Positions 23,772-32,275 of a stretch of 64,000 nt of DNA are shown piece after piece (the stretch's first letter is position 1; each line of letters opens with the position of its first letter). The notes under the pieces are model-generated. The model made no database searches and was not told where the DNA came from. It saw only the letters and a program-made list of their open reading frames with translations. The DNA comes from VFKU01 sp038916785. Its GTDB lineage: Bacteria; Hydrogenedentota; Hydrogenedentia; Hydrogenedentales; GCA-2746185. The position numbers and the translations under genes were made by a program. Location: contig JBCLBO010000008.1 in assembly GCA_038916785.1 (NCBI GenBank), positions 1 to 64,000 of the forward strand. The letters are read 5' to 3'.

Positions 23772-24707
23772 ATGCGGCTGGACATTGCAGCGCGGTCAGA
23801 CATAGGCCGCCGCAAACGAGAGAACGAGGACTCCTTCGGCGTTTTCCGTGACGACACCCCCGGCCTGAATCTGTTTCGCCACGGCGCGATGCTGGCGGTA
23901 GCGGACGGCCTGGGCGGTCACATGGGCGGCGAAATCGCGAGCAAGCTGGCGGTCTCTATTCTAAAGGACGCGCTCAAGGAGCAGCCCCCGGCCGCACCGG
24001 CGGAGAACCCCGACGGCCCGCTGCTCGAACTGCTGGCGCGCTACATCCAGAACGCGAACACAAGCGTTTTCAAGACGAACCAGGACATCAACGCGCAAGG
24101 CAAGCCCATGGGCACGACGCTTGTTGCGTGCCTCATTTCGCCGAAGAAAGTGCACATCTGCAACGTGGGCGACTCGCGCGTCTATCACCTGCGCGACGGG
24201 GAGATCATCACGCGCACCGAGGACCATTCGTGGGTCGACGAGCAGGTGAAACTCGGGCTCATGTCCAAGTCCGAGGCCGAGGCGGACGTGCGCAAGAACG
24301 TGGTGACGCGCAGCGTCGGCACGCGGTCGGATGTGGTGGTGGACAGCTACGTGTGGCACATCGTGCCGGGCGACTGGATCATGGTCTGCTCCGACGGCCT
24401 GGTGAATATGGTGAAGGACGCGGACATTTGCGCGGAATTCAAAAAGAGCGGGAGCGCCGCGGAGATTGCCGCGCGCCTGGTGAATCTGGCGAACGAGAAC
24501 GGCGGCAAAGACAATATTACGGTCATCGCGTCGAACATCAGCCCGAGCCCTTTCCGGCTGATTTATTTCAAGCTGCGCGCGATCAAGCGGCGCCACGGAT
24601 ACAAATTGCTTTGGTTCGTGGTGAGCGTGTTGCTAGGCCTGGCCGGTTTCGTGGCGGGTTATCTCTACCACAGCCGCGTCGGGGCGATTCCCCCGCTCGA
24701 TCGTTAA
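23772..24707 (+). CDS. PP2C-type serine/threonine phosphatase with C-terminal membrane anchor
   Basis: Protein of 311 residues from ATG 23772, with GGAGACGGAG upstream. PP2C motifs in order: ARSDIGRRKRENEDSF (metal Asp), AVADGLGGHMGGE, NVGDSRVYHLRDGEI, CSDGL and NGGKDNITVIA. The metal-coordinating Asp residues are in place, so it should be active. Near the C-terminus LLWFVVSVLLGLAGFVAGYLY is a membrane segment, so the phosphatase domain is held at the inner face of the membrane. It could counteract kinases like the one at 1-1502, but that is inference. Its last 75 bases overlap the end of the convergent lpxH-like gene. Confidence 0.92.
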   Translation: MRLDIAARSDIGRRKRENEDSFGVFRDDTPGLNLFRHGAMLAVADGLGGHMGGEIASKLAVSILKDALKEQPPAAPAENPDGPLLELLARYIQNANTSVFKTNQDINAQGKPMGTTLVACLISPKKVHICNVGDSRVYHLRDGEIITRTEDHSWVDEQVKLGLMSKSEAEADVRKNVVTRSVGTRSDVVVDSYVWHIVPGDWIMVCSDGLVNMVKDADICAEFKKSGSAAEIAARLVNLANENGGKDNITVIASNISPSPFRLIYFKLRAIKRRHGYKLLWFVVSVLLGLAGFVAGYLYHSRVGAIPPLDR

Positions 24708-25472
24708 GAGCGGTGTGGCGCGGCGTTCCGGGAGTAGGCCCTCGAAGCGCTGGAGCGAGTCCCCATCGGAAATCCAGTACGCACGATCCTCGAGCCATCC
24801 GCCGGTGTTAATGTAAACCCCCTTGCCGCGCGGGGCGGGCATCTCCTCGTGCGCGGCGACGTGCGTGTGGCCGCACACGACGATCTCCGCGCGGCCGGAC
24901 TCGATCACATCGCGGGCGAATTCGGACGCGGCCCGCACCTCGGCTTGCCGCGCGGCCCCGCTGACATCTTGGCGGTTTCGGCTCGCGCGCGAAAATCGCT
25001 GGGCGACGGCCATGGCCCAATCGGGATGCAGGAGTCCGAAGAGCCACACGACGGGCCCGAACTGCGCGAAGCGCTTGTAGGCGCGATACCCGCGATCGGC
25101 GGGATTCACACCGTCGCCGTGGACGAAGAGCGCGGTCCGCTCGCCCAGTCGGCACACGAACTCCTGCCGATGAATTTGAAATCCCAGATGGTCTCGAAGG
25201 AATCGTCCGGCCCACAGGTCGTGGTTACCGCAAATAAGGTGGAACTCGACCCCCGCCTCGCGCAGATCGCCCAGCGCGCGGAGCACGTCGAAGTAGCCGG
25301 AAAACACGGCGTGCCGGTACTCGAACCAGAAATCGAAGAGGTCGCCGACGATGATGACGCGGTGTATTTCGTTCGGGTCGATGCTGCGGAGGAAGCGGAC
25401 AAATTCGGCGAGGTGTTCCCGATTCGCCGGGCCCACTTTGAGGTGGACGTCGGCGAAGATCAGCGTCTTCAT
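24633..25472 (-). CDS. LpxH-like UDP-2,3-diacylglucosamine hydrolase / metallophosphoesterase
   Basis: Protein of 279 residues. Metallophosphoesterase signature: FADVHL (D-x-H), GDLFDFWFEYRH, CGNHD, FVHGDG and VCGHTHVA. The FDFWFEY stretch is typical of LpxH and close relatives rather than of generic phosphoesterases. LpxH removes UMP from UDP-2,3-diacylglucosamine in lipid A synthesis at the inner membrane. Start ATG overlaps the lepB stop by 4 bases (ATGA), so it is co-translated with lepB. The C-terminal ~30 residues overlap the convergent PP2C gene. Lipid A function is likely but a related pyrophosphatase is possible. Confidence 0.82.
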   Translation of the reverse strand: MKTLIFADVHLKVGPANREHLAEFVRFLRSIDPNEIHRVIIVGDLFDFWFEYRHAVFSGYFDVLRALGDLREAGVEFHLICGNHDLWAGRFLRDHLGFQIHRQEFVCRLGERTALFVHGDGVNPADRGYRAYKRFAQFGPVVWLFGLLHPDWAMAVAQRFSRASRNRQDVSGAARQAEVRAASEFARDVIESGRAEIVVCGHTHVAAHEEMPAPRGKGVYINTGGWLEDRAYWISDGDSLQRFEGLLPERRATPLLTIERGNRPDAAVVEITRHETGQA

Positions 25473-26140
25473 CGAATCAGGCTGATTTTGGAGGGCGGCC
25501 AGAATCGGATGACGGCCTTGCCGATGATGGCTTCGTCGTGGATGGCTTCGAAGCTGCGGCTGTCCTTGCTCAGGGACCTGTTGTCGCCCAGGACATAGTA
25601 GTCGCCCGGCCCGAGCGCGAGTTCCTGCCGTCCCGGCGTGACGCGGGCCTCATCGGTCAAATAGTCTTGCTTGACCTTCTGGTTGTTCACGAAGACCTCG
25701 CCGTCGTCGTAGGTGACAAGGACTTGCGAGGAGGGGTCGGGCGCATCGGCGCTCTGCGCGCGCACGACCTTGCGGCCGCTGCCCGCGGGCCCTTCGGCGA
25801 TCACACGCTTGACGTAGCGCTTGCCCGAACCGTCCGGACTGTCGAACACGACGATGTCGTCCGCACGGATGGCGTTGAGTCCGGAGAAGAGTCCAATGCG
25901 GCTGAGTTGGTGCGGCAGTTTGAAGACGAGGATGCGCTCGTTGTTCGTCAGCGTGGGGTGCATGGACTCGCCCTGCACCTCGTAGCCCTCGACGACGAAA
26001 TAGCGCAGGCCGAGGAAGATCACCAGGAACCATGCGACGAGCTTGATGAAATCCGCGATCTCGCGCCGGAGCTCGTGCTTTTCCTCGGGCGCCGCCTCTG
26101 GGGCTGCCGGCGGCGGAGTACCCTGCGTCGGTTCCATCAT
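25469..26140 (-). CDS. lepB: Signal peptidase I (single-domain)
   Basis: Protein of 223 residues from ATG 26140, with GGAG upstream. A disordered proline-rich start precedes one membrane segment (KLVAWFLVIFLGLRYFV). Catalytic Ser is in GESMHPTL and catalytic Lys in RYVKRVIA; the C-terminal GDYYVLGDNRSLSKDSR box is intact. It removes signal peptides from exported proteins at the outer face of the inner membrane. It is the conventional member of three SPase I proteins in this window; the other two (46591, 48083) are longer two-domain forms. Confidence 0.92.
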   Translation of the reverse strand: MMEPTQGTPPPAAPEAAPEEKHELRREIADFIKLVAWFLVIFLGLRYFVVEGYEVQGESMHPTLTNNERILVFKLPHQLSRIGLFSGLNAIRADDIVVFDSPDGSGKRYVKRVIAEGPAGSGRKVVRAQSADAPDPSSQVLVTYDDGEVFVNNQKVKQDYLTDEARVTPGRQELALGPGDYYVLGDNRSLSKDSRSFEAIHDEAIIGKAVIRFWPPSKISLIR

Positions 26141-26216
26141 TGCGTCTCCAAACACGCGCTCTGTCTGGTCAACAATCTACCACGGACCGCATGGGCATGT
26201 AAATTACTACACCACC

Positions 26217-26292
26217 GTAGCATCGGCGGTTCGCCCATGCCAAACGCGGCGGCGGCGGAGTCTCGGGTGCATGGGCGGGCCGCCGATGCTAC
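26217..26292. repeat. Inverted pair of GTAG-type REP hairpins (catcgg/catggg family)
   Basis: GTAGCATCGGCGGTTCGCCC at left; GGGCGGGCCGCCGATGCTAC at right. It fills most of the gap between lepB and the preceding minus-strand gene. Confidence 0.8.
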
Positions 26293-27368
26293 GGGGTGGC
26301 GTCCGCCAAGCCCAGCGCGGCGGCTACGGGCGATCCTCCCCGCAGCCGGGGCATGAGGATTTCCTGATCGCCGACGATTTGGCGCGAGATAAACAGCGGC
26401 GCTGCGGGGTGTTCGTAGGCCAATTCCTTGAGATACTGCCACCATTCGCCGCCGTCGAGGCTGCGGCCCAGGAGCGCGCGCGTGATCTCCCGCGGGTCGG
26501 CCACTTGCTGTTCCTCGATTTCCTCGGCGAGCGTGGCGGCGTGGTGTGCGCCTATCTGCTGCATCCGGCTGCCGAGGGCGAGCGTGCGCCGGCAGGCCTC
26601 GGCGTAGTTCGCCGCGAAGGCCGGCCACTCGGGGTCGGACTGGCGGACGAGTTGACTCAAGAATTCGAGCCGCGTTTGCGGCGACACATCGCGCAGGCGC
26701 GCGGTTGCCGCGTTGTCGTAGAGTAGATAATCGAGCGCGACCTGCACGTGCAGATCGGGTTCCAGCAACGCCACGCAATCCTCCGGGCGCTGCGGATAGG
26801 TGCCGTGCAACATCAGCGCACGCGTCTGGAATTGCGGCACCACGGGCAGCGGCTCGGGGAAGGCGGCGTAATCGAAGCCGAGTCCCACCCCGGTGCGGAA
26901 GGCGCGGACCGCGCGCGGCACGTCGCCCGCGCCGATCGCGGCCAGGCCCTGCGCGAGGAACTCGTCCTGCATGCGGCGGCGGATGCGGAGCAACTCGTAG
27001 GCCTGTGCGGCGCTCGTCCATTTGCCGGTGCGCACGGCGTTGTCGCCGAGCAGGAGGACCAGTTCCGCAGGCAACTGCGCGGGCCGGTTCGCGGCGAGTT
27101 CGCGCTGCACATGCGCCCAGGTGGCGTCCTGCCGCACGGCCTTCAGCGCTTGATCGAAGGCGGGGGAAGACTCGCCCGTGGCCGGCAGCAAGTAGCCGTA
27201 TTTGCCGTCCTCGAATGCCTCGGTCGAGTCGGCGCGCGCCGGGGAAAAAGGCGTGAAGAGCAGGCGAAAATTCACGATGTCGCCGTCAGCGACGCTTTTG
27301 GCGAGCGCGCGCGCGGCGAGATCGGGATTGACGATTTTCTCGGCCGTCTTGTTATTCGTGCGGGCCAT
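26289..27368 (-). CDS. Hypothetical soluble protein, probably helical repeat
   Basis: Protein of 359 residues with no signal peptide or membrane segment. Predominantly helical, with Ala/Leu-spaced stretches (KWTSAAQAYELLRIRRRMQDE, IGAGDVPRAVRAFRTGVGLG) that resemble TPR-like hairpins. No family recognised. It starts 2 bases after the stop of the J-like gene, so the two are one transcript and may act together. The gap to lepB downstream is occupied by a repeat. Confidence 0.65.
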   Translation of the reverse strand: MARTNNKTAEKIVNPDLAARALAKSVADGDIVNFRLLFTPFSPARADSTEAFEDGKYGYLLPATGESSPAFDQALKAVRQDATWAHVQRELAANRPAQLPAELVLLLGDNAVRTGKWTSAAQAYELLRIRRRMQDEFLAQGLAAIGAGDVPRAVRAFRTGVGLGFDYAAFPEPLPVVPQFQTRALMLHGTYPQRPEDCVALLEPDLHVQVALDYLLYDNAATARLRDVSPQTRLEFLSQLVRQSDPEWPAFAANYAEACRRTLALGSRMQQIGAHHAATLAEEIEEQQVADPREITRALLGRSLDGGEWWQYLKELAYEHPAAPLFISRQIVGDQEILMPRLRGGSPVAAALGLADATP

Positions 27369-27370
27369 GG

Positions 27371-27958
27371 TCAGCGGCCCGCCGCCGGTTCGAGCAGCGC
27401 GGACACCGTCCGCCGGCGCTCGTCCCAGTCGATCGCGGGTGTCGTCACCGCGTGGAAGGGCAGGCGCTCGAGGATTTCATGGTAGAGCAGATGGCGGTAG
27501 TGGCGCAGCAGCTTGAGCGCGTAGCGCGCGTAAAAAATGTTCCAGCCGCTGCCTTCGGCGACATCTTTGTCCTGGCCGGCTTCGAGCATCGTCTCCTCGA
27601 CATACTTACTCAGGAAATAGCGCGCGCGCGAGTCGAATTCGCGGCGGAGCGCGTCGTTCGCTTCGGGGTCGGCATTGGCGGCCGCTTGTTCGCACCAGCG
27701 CTGCTCAAGCTCGATAAGCGCCTGGCGCTCCTGCCAATACGCCTCGCGCTTGGGCAGATCGCGCAGGATAAACGCGGCGGCGTTCAGCTTCGCCATGTCG
27801 AGGATGAACTGGGCGCGACGGTCTTCGGTGGTCGCCGCGCCGGCCGCGTCGCGCAGGGCCTTGATCTTTTTGCGGTAGGTGTTGCGCACCTCGCCCGGAT
27901 TGGCGTCGGCGCCCAACCCGAGAATTTCGAAGTAGTTGATGTAGCCCGCCTCGCTCAT
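27371..27958 (-). CDS. J-domain-like protein lacking the HPD motif
   Basis: Protein of 195 residues. The first ~60 residues read YINYFEILGLGADANPGEVRNTYRKKIKALRD..., the spacing of a DnaJ N-terminal domain (helix I, helix II, helix III), but the HPD tripeptide that triggers DnaK ATPase is missing. The rest is helical with no G/F or zinc region. HPD-less J-like proteins are usually scaffolds that do not stimulate Hsp70. It is cotranscribed with the following helical-repeat hypothetical. Function inferred weakly. Confidence 0.6.
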   Translation of the reverse strand: MSEAGYINYFEILGLGADANPGEVRNTYRKKIKALRDAAGAATTEDRRAQFILDMAKLNAAAFILRDLPKREAYWQERQALIELEQRWCEQAAANADPEANDALRREFDSRARYFLSKYVEETMLEAGQDKDVAEGSGWNIFYARYALKLLRHYRHLLYHEILERLPFHAVTTPAIDWDERRRTVSALLEPAAGR

Positions 27959-28116
27959 GCGGCTCCCTTTGCAAACAAGTCCGGCATTTTACCGTTTGAT
28001 GGAGGCGCTCGACAAATAGGGGAGGGTTGCGCTCCCGCGCGACCGATGGGCACGCTGCGTGTTCATCTCCGCGAGAAGTCCAAGCGCGCGAAGTTGCCCC
28101 GGAGGGGCATTTGACA

Positions 28117-28246
28117 GTAGCCCGGCGTTTCAACGCCGGGTCAAGGCTCAAGTCCCGGAGGGACGGCTGAACAGCGCGCGTCAGCCGTCTCTCCGGGACT
28201 TGGGCACTTGGAATTGTCCTCACCCGGCGTTGAAACGCCGGGCTAC
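28117..28246. repeat. Nested inverted repeat with GTAG/CTAC ends (cccggcg family)
   Basis: Outer arms: GTAGCCCGGCGTTTCAACGC and its mirror ending GCCGGGCTAC. Inner arms: AAGTCCCGGAGGGACGGCTG and CAGCCGTCTCTCCGGGACTT. It fills the gap between the divergent J-like gene and clpS. Partial GTCCCTCCGGGAC copies follow at 28255. Confidence 0.85.
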
Positions 28247-28373
28247 TATCAGAGCGTCCCTCCGGGACGCACGCCGGTAGGCGATCCTCGGTTTCGTTCG
28301 GAGGCTGTCGGCGAAAGTCTAGACGCTTCCACCATATGCTATTCTTGGTCAGGAAAAACGCAGTGCACGACTC

Positions 28374-28688
28374 ATGAGCGAAACCGGTCCCCGAACGCGC
28401 GAAGTCACTCGCACCCGCCCGCGGACGGTCGCCAAGCGTCCGCCGAGGTACAAGGTGCTGCTGCACAACGACCACTACACGACGATGGATTTCGTGGTGG
28501 AAGTGCTGCGGGACATATTTCAAAAGGGCATGGTCGAGGCAGTCAATATTATGCTGAGTGTGCACAAAAGCGGCGTCGGTCTCGCCGGGGTATACGCCGC
28601 TGAGGTGGCAGAGGCGAAGATCGATCGTGCGCACCAATTGGCCGAGAAAAAGGGTTTTCCGCTCAAATGCAGCATGGAGCCGGAATGA
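28374..28688 (+). CDS. clpS: ClpS adaptor for N-degron proteins
   Basis: Protein of 104 residues. Disordered basic start, then YKVLLHNDHYTTMDFVVEVLRDIF, the ClpS binding-pocket signature (N-D-x-x-T-x-x-x-V), followed by HKSGVGLAGVYAAEVAEAK with the pocket His. ClpS binds Leu, Phe, Tyr or Trp N-termini and hands the protein to ClpA. clpA is two genes downstream and aat three genes downstream, so the whole pathway is local. Pocket residues look intact. Confidence 0.95.
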   Translation: MSETGPRTREVTRTRPRTVAKRPPRYKVLLHNDHYTTMDFVVEVLRDIFQKGMVEAVNIMLSVHKSGVGLAGVYAAEVAEAKIDRAHQLAEKKGFPLKCSMEPE

Positions 28689-28740
28689 GGCCTTCGTGCG
28701 GGGCGTTTTATCACTACCGATGAAGTAATTGGGAGGTCGC

Positions 28741-29004
28741 GTGGAAAAAGGGAATGTATTCGATACGAAATCCGTGAAGCTGGAGTTGCAGCCCGGCAAT
28801 TACGCGTGGTGCGCCTGCGGTCACTCGAAGAACCAGCCCTGGTGCGACGGTTCGCACCGAGGCGGGCCGTTCTCGCCGGTGAAATTTACGATCGCGGAGC
28901 CGCGCACGGCTTCGATGTGCCTGTGCAAACAATCCAAGAACGCGCCCTTCTGCGACGGCTCGCACAAACCGCTGCGCGAAGCGCAAGCTCCGCCACAACA
29001 GTAG
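28741..29004 (+). CDS. Double CDGSH-type iron-sulfur protein
   Basis: Protein of 87 residues from GTG 28741, with GGGAGG just upstream; TTG 28729 is a worse choice. It has two copies of the CxCx2Sx3PxCDGSH motif: CACGHSKNQPWCDGSH and CLCKQSKNAPFCDGSH, each able to hold a [2Fe-2S] cluster with three Cys and one His. Soluble, no membrane anchor. It sits between clpS and clpA, an unusual place. A redox or cluster-transfer role is known for the family; a link to proteolysis is only suggested by position. Confidence 0.9.
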   Translation: MEKGNVFDTKSVKLELQPGNYAWCACGHSKNQPWCDGSHRGGPFSPVKFTIAEPRTASMCLCKQSKNAPFCDGSHKPLREAQAPPQQ

Positions 29005-29059
29005 ATCAAGAGAATCCAACAGAAGGAAACGAAGAGAACAAAGAACGAATCCATCATTC

Positions 29060-29082
29060 GTAGCATGGGCGGCTCGCCCATG
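29060..29082 (+). repeat. GTAG-type REP hairpin between CDGSH gene and clpA
   Basis: GTAGCATGGGCGGCTCGCCC followed by ATG; a single hairpin, with no CTAC partner. Confidence 0.65.
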
Positions 29083-29103
29083 CGGATGCAAGGATGAACC
29101 ACG

Positions 29104-31359
29104 ATGATCAGCAAACAGCTCGAAACGACATTGCGATCGGCGTTGCAGGAGGCGCGTAAGCGCCGGCATGAGTACCTGTGCGCCGAGCACGTGTTGTTTG
29201 CGCTGCTCGACGATCCCATCGGCCGCGACATCCTTGAAAACGTAGGCGTCGACATCGAAAAGCTGCGCAAGGACCTCGACGAGTACCTGTCGCGACAGTT
29301 GGACCAGGTGCCCGAGCGCCAGCGGCTCGTCGTGCAGCAGACGGTGGCCTTCGATCGCATCATGAACCGCGCGCTCATGCACGCGAAGTTCTCCGGCAAG
29401 GGCGAGGTCGAGGCGGGAGACGCGCTCGCCGCGCTGCTGGAGGAATCGCAGTCGCACGCCGCGTTCTTTCTCGAGGAGCAAGGCGTTACGCGCTTGGATG
29501 TGCTCAACTACATCTCGCACGGGGTCTCGAAGGTCGAGGACGAGGACGATGCGGCGGAAGCTCCCTTCGGCGCGCCGGAGAGCGGCGAGGCCGACGAGAA
29601 GAAAAACAAGCGCGACCCGCTCGAACTCTATACCGACAATCTGGCGAAGCGCGCCGCGCAGGGCAAGATCGACCCGCTGATCGGCCGCGAGACGGAGCTG
29701 GCGCGCGCGGTCCGCGTGCTCTGCCGGCGGCGAAAGAACAACCCGGTGTTCGTCGGCGAGCCCGGCGTGGGCAAGACGGCCATCGTCGAGGGCCTCGCGC
29801 TGCGCATCCACGGGGGCAAGGTGCCGCCGCTGCTCAAGGACGCGGAGATTTTCCGGCTCGACCTCGGCGCGCTGCTGGCCGGCACGCAGTTCCGCGGCGA
29901 TCTGGAGTCGCGCATCAAGGCCGTCATCAAGGCGCTGCTCAAGCGGGACAACGTGATCCTGTTCATCGACGAAATCCACATGGTCGTCGGCGCGGGATCG
30001 ACGCGCGGCTCGGATGTGGACGTGTCCGGCCTGCTCAAGCCGCTGTTGTCCTCCGGTGAACTCAAGTGCATCGGCGCGACGACTTACGAGGAGTACAAAA
30101 ACGGCTTCGAGAAGGACCGCGCGCTCGCGCGGCGCTTCCAGAAGATCGACGTGGTCGAGCCGACGGTCGCCGAGACCTACCAGATTCTGCGCGGGCTGAA
30201 ATCGCGCTACGAAGCGCACCACGGCATCACGTTTACGGACTCCGCGCTGCACACGGCGGCGGAACTCGCCGCGAAATACGTCAACGACCGCTTCCTGCCC
30301 GACAAGGCCATCGACGTGATCGACGAGGCGGGCGCGCAGGTCCGCATCGAGTCCCACGGCCAGCGCAAGACGATCCGCCCGGCGGACATCGAGCGCATCG
30401 TCGCCGAGATGGCGCGGATCCCCCCGCGGTCCGTGTCCTCGAACGACAAGGAGCGCCTCGCGAAACTCGAGGACGACCTCAAACAGGTGGTCTATGGGCA
30501 GGACGACGCCGTGCATTCGATCGCGACGGCGATTAAGCGCTCGCGCGCGGGGCTTAGCCTGCCGGACAAGCCGGTCGGCTCCTTCCTCTTCACCGGTCCG
30601 ACGGGTGTGGGCAAGACGGAACTCGCCAAACAGCTCGCGAGCACGCTCGGCATCGACTTCATCCGCTTCGACATGAGCGAATACATGGAGGAATACACGA
30701 TTTCCAAGCTCATCGGATCGAGCCGGGGCTACGTCGGCTTCGAGCTCGGCGGCGAACTGACCGAGCAAGTCCGCAAGCATCCGCATTCGGTGCTGCTGCT
30801 CGATGAAATCGAGAAGGCGCACCCGAAGATTTTCAACGTGTTGTTGCAGATCATGGACTACGGCACGCTGACCGACAACGCCGGGCGCAAAGCGGATTTT
30901 CGCAACATCATTCTCGTGATGACCTCGAACGCGGGCGCGCGAGAGATGGAGCAGCGCTCGCTCGGTTTCCGCGTAGACCCGGACGACGCGCCGGGCAAGA
31001 GCAAGAAGGCCATCCAGCGGCTCTTTACGCCGGAATTCCGGAACCGGCTCGATACGATCGTGAATTTCGGCGCGTTGCCCCGCGAAGTGGTGCTGCGCAT
31101 CGTGCACAAGTTTGTTGCGCAGCTCGGCCAACGGCTCGCCGATCGCAAGGTCGCTATTGAGATCACTGCGCCGGCCGCGGATTTCCTCGCCGACAAGGGC
31201 TACGACCCCAAGCTCGGCGCGCGACCGCTGGCGCGGACTATCCAGCGCGAACTCGAGGAGCCGCTTGCCGACGAGGTCCTCTTCGGCAAGCTCTCCAAGG
31301 GCGGCCGCGTGACAGTAGACGTCGCCGACGGAAAACTCACCTTCAGCTTTGCAGCGTGA
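29104..31359 (+). CDS. clpA: ATP-dependent Clp protease ATPase subunit ClpA
   Basis: Protein of 751 residues, the ClpA size. N-domain (residues 1-145) that binds ClpS, then D1 with Walker A GEPGVGKT at 218-225 and Walker B-type VILFIDEIHMVVGAGS, a short linker without the ClpB middle domain, and D2 with GPTGVGKTELAKQ near residue 497 and LLLDEIEKAH. EFRNRLD is the sensor region. ClpA unfolds N-degron substrates delivered by ClpS and feeds them to ClpP, which is not in the window. Third gene of the clpS cluster. Confidence 0.96.
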   Translation: MISKQLETTLRSALQEARKRRHEYLCAEHVLFALLDDPIGRDILENVGVDIEKLRKDLDEYLSRQLDQVPERQRLVVQQTVAFDRIMNRALMHAKFSGKGEVEAGDALAALLEESQSHAAFFLEEQGVTRLDVLNYISHGVSKVEDEDDAAEAPFGAPESGEADEKKNKRDPLELYTDNLAKRAAQGKIDPLIGRETELARAVRVLCRRRKNNPVFVGEPGVGKTAIVEGLALRIHGGKVPPLLKDAEIFRLDLGALLAGTQFRGDLESRIKAVIKALLKRDNVILFIDEIHMVVGAGSTRGSDVDVSGLLKPLLSSGELKCIGATTYEEYKNGFEKDRALARRFQKIDVVEPTVAETYQILRGLKSRYEAHHGITFTDSALHTAAELAAKYVNDRFLPDKAIDVIDEAGAQVRIESHGQRKTIRPADIERIVAEMARIPPRSVSSNDKERLAKLEDDLKQVVYGQDDAVHSIATAIKRSRAGLSLPDKPVGSFLFTGPTGVGKTELAKQLASTLGIDFIRFDMSEYMEEYTISKLIGSSRGYVGFELGGELTEQVRKHPHSVLLLDEIEKAHPKIFNVLLQIMDYGTLTDNAGRKADFRNIILVMTSNAGAREMEQRSLGFRVDPDDAPGKSKKAIQRLFTPEFRNRLDTIVNFGALPREVVLRIVHKFVAQLGQRLADRKVAIEITAPAADFLADKGYDPKLGARPLARTIQRELEEPLADEVLFGKLSKGGRVTVDVADGKLTFSFAA

Positions 31360-31362
31360 CCC

Positions 31363-31459
31363 GTAGCATCGGCCTCCGGCCGATGCAGAATTAACCAAGC
31401 GCTTCGTTTGAAAGGCCCGGCGATCGGCTCATTCTCCATCGGCCGGAGGCCGATGCTAC
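31363..31459. repeat. Inverted pair of GTAG-type REP hairpins (catcgg family)
   Basis: GTAGCATCGGCCTCCGGCCG at left and CGGCCGGAGGCCGATGCTAC at right, flanking 50 bases of unrelated sequence. It ends 11 bases before the aat start. Confidence 0.85.
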
Positions 31460-31470
31460 AGTGGCCGCCG

Positions 31471-32178
31471 ATGCCACTTTTCCAACTTACAAAGGAGCTT
31501 GCCTTTCCGCGGCCGGAAATGGCCGAGCCCGAGGGCTTGCTCGCCGTTGGCGGCGACCTCAGCGTTGAGCGGCTGCTGCTCGCGTATTCGCTCGGCATTT
31601 TCCCCTGGTTCGGCGCGGGCGATCCGATCCTGTGGTGGTCACCGGATCCGCGCATGGTGTTGTTTCCGGCGGAGTTTCATGTTTCGGAGCGATTGCGACG
31701 ATTGCACCGGCAGAGGAAATACCGCGTCACACTCGATACCGCCTTCCCGAAGGTGATCGCCGCCTGCGCGGACCAGCCCCGGTCCGGGCAGGACGGCACC
31801 TGGATCACGCGCGAGATGGAGGAGGCGTATATCGCGGTACACGAGGCGGGCTTCGCGCATTCGATCGAATGTTGGGACGGCTCGCGGCTCGTCGGCGGGT
31901 TGTATGGGATTTCGCTCGGCGCGGCGTTTTTCGGCGAGAGTATGTTCTCCATCGAGCCGAACACATCGAAGCTGGCGATCTGGTTTCTGGTGGAGCAGGT
32001 CCGCCGTTGGGACTTTCAACTCATTGATTGCCAAGTGCATACGCCGCACCTGGCCCGGCTTGGCGCCCGGGATGTACCCCGAAAGCGCTTCCTGAAAATC
32101 CTCAAGGATGCGTCCGCCCGCGAGTCCCGCCGGGGGCCCTGGGCGCTCGACGAAGACCTGCCCGAGGCCATGGATTAG
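31471..32178 (+). CDS. aat: Leucyl/phenylalanyl-tRNA-protein transferase Aat
   Basis: Protein of 235 residues from ATG 31471; the upstream frame runs through a repeat and was excluded. Motifs: FPRPEMAEPEGLLAVGGDLS, AYSLGIFPWF, WWSPDPRMVLFP, TWITREMEEAY and LVGGLYGISLGAAFFGESMFS, all characteristic of Aat. It adds Leu or Phe to proteins with N-terminal Arg or Lys, making them ClpS ligands. Together with clpS and clpA it completes an N-degron module. It lacks a clear ribosome site because the repeat lies right upstream. Confidence 0.95.
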   Translation: MPLFQLTKELAFPRPEMAEPEGLLAVGGDLSVERLLLAYSLGIFPWFGAGDPILWWSPDPRMVLFPAEFHVSERLRRLHRQRKYRVTLDTAFPKVIAACADQPRSGQDGTWITREMEEAYIAVHEAGFAHSIECWDGSRLVGGLYGISLGAAFFGESMFSIEPNTSKLAIWFLVEQVRRWDFQLIDCQVHTPHLARLGARDVPRKRFLKILKDASARESRRGPWALDEDLPEAMD

Positions 32179-32275
32179 CAAAAGGGGGCCGCTCTGTTCT
32201 AGACTGTGCGGTGGGCTGCACGCCGACGCTGGCGCGCGGGCCTTGGGCCGCTACAACCCTGGGAGGATCTCGGCC

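Noticed and set aside
28714..31398. 894-residue open frame on the minus strand opposite clpA
   Set aside because: Shadow of clpA: high GC makes long antisense frames. No ribosome site and His/Arg/Asp-rich composition.
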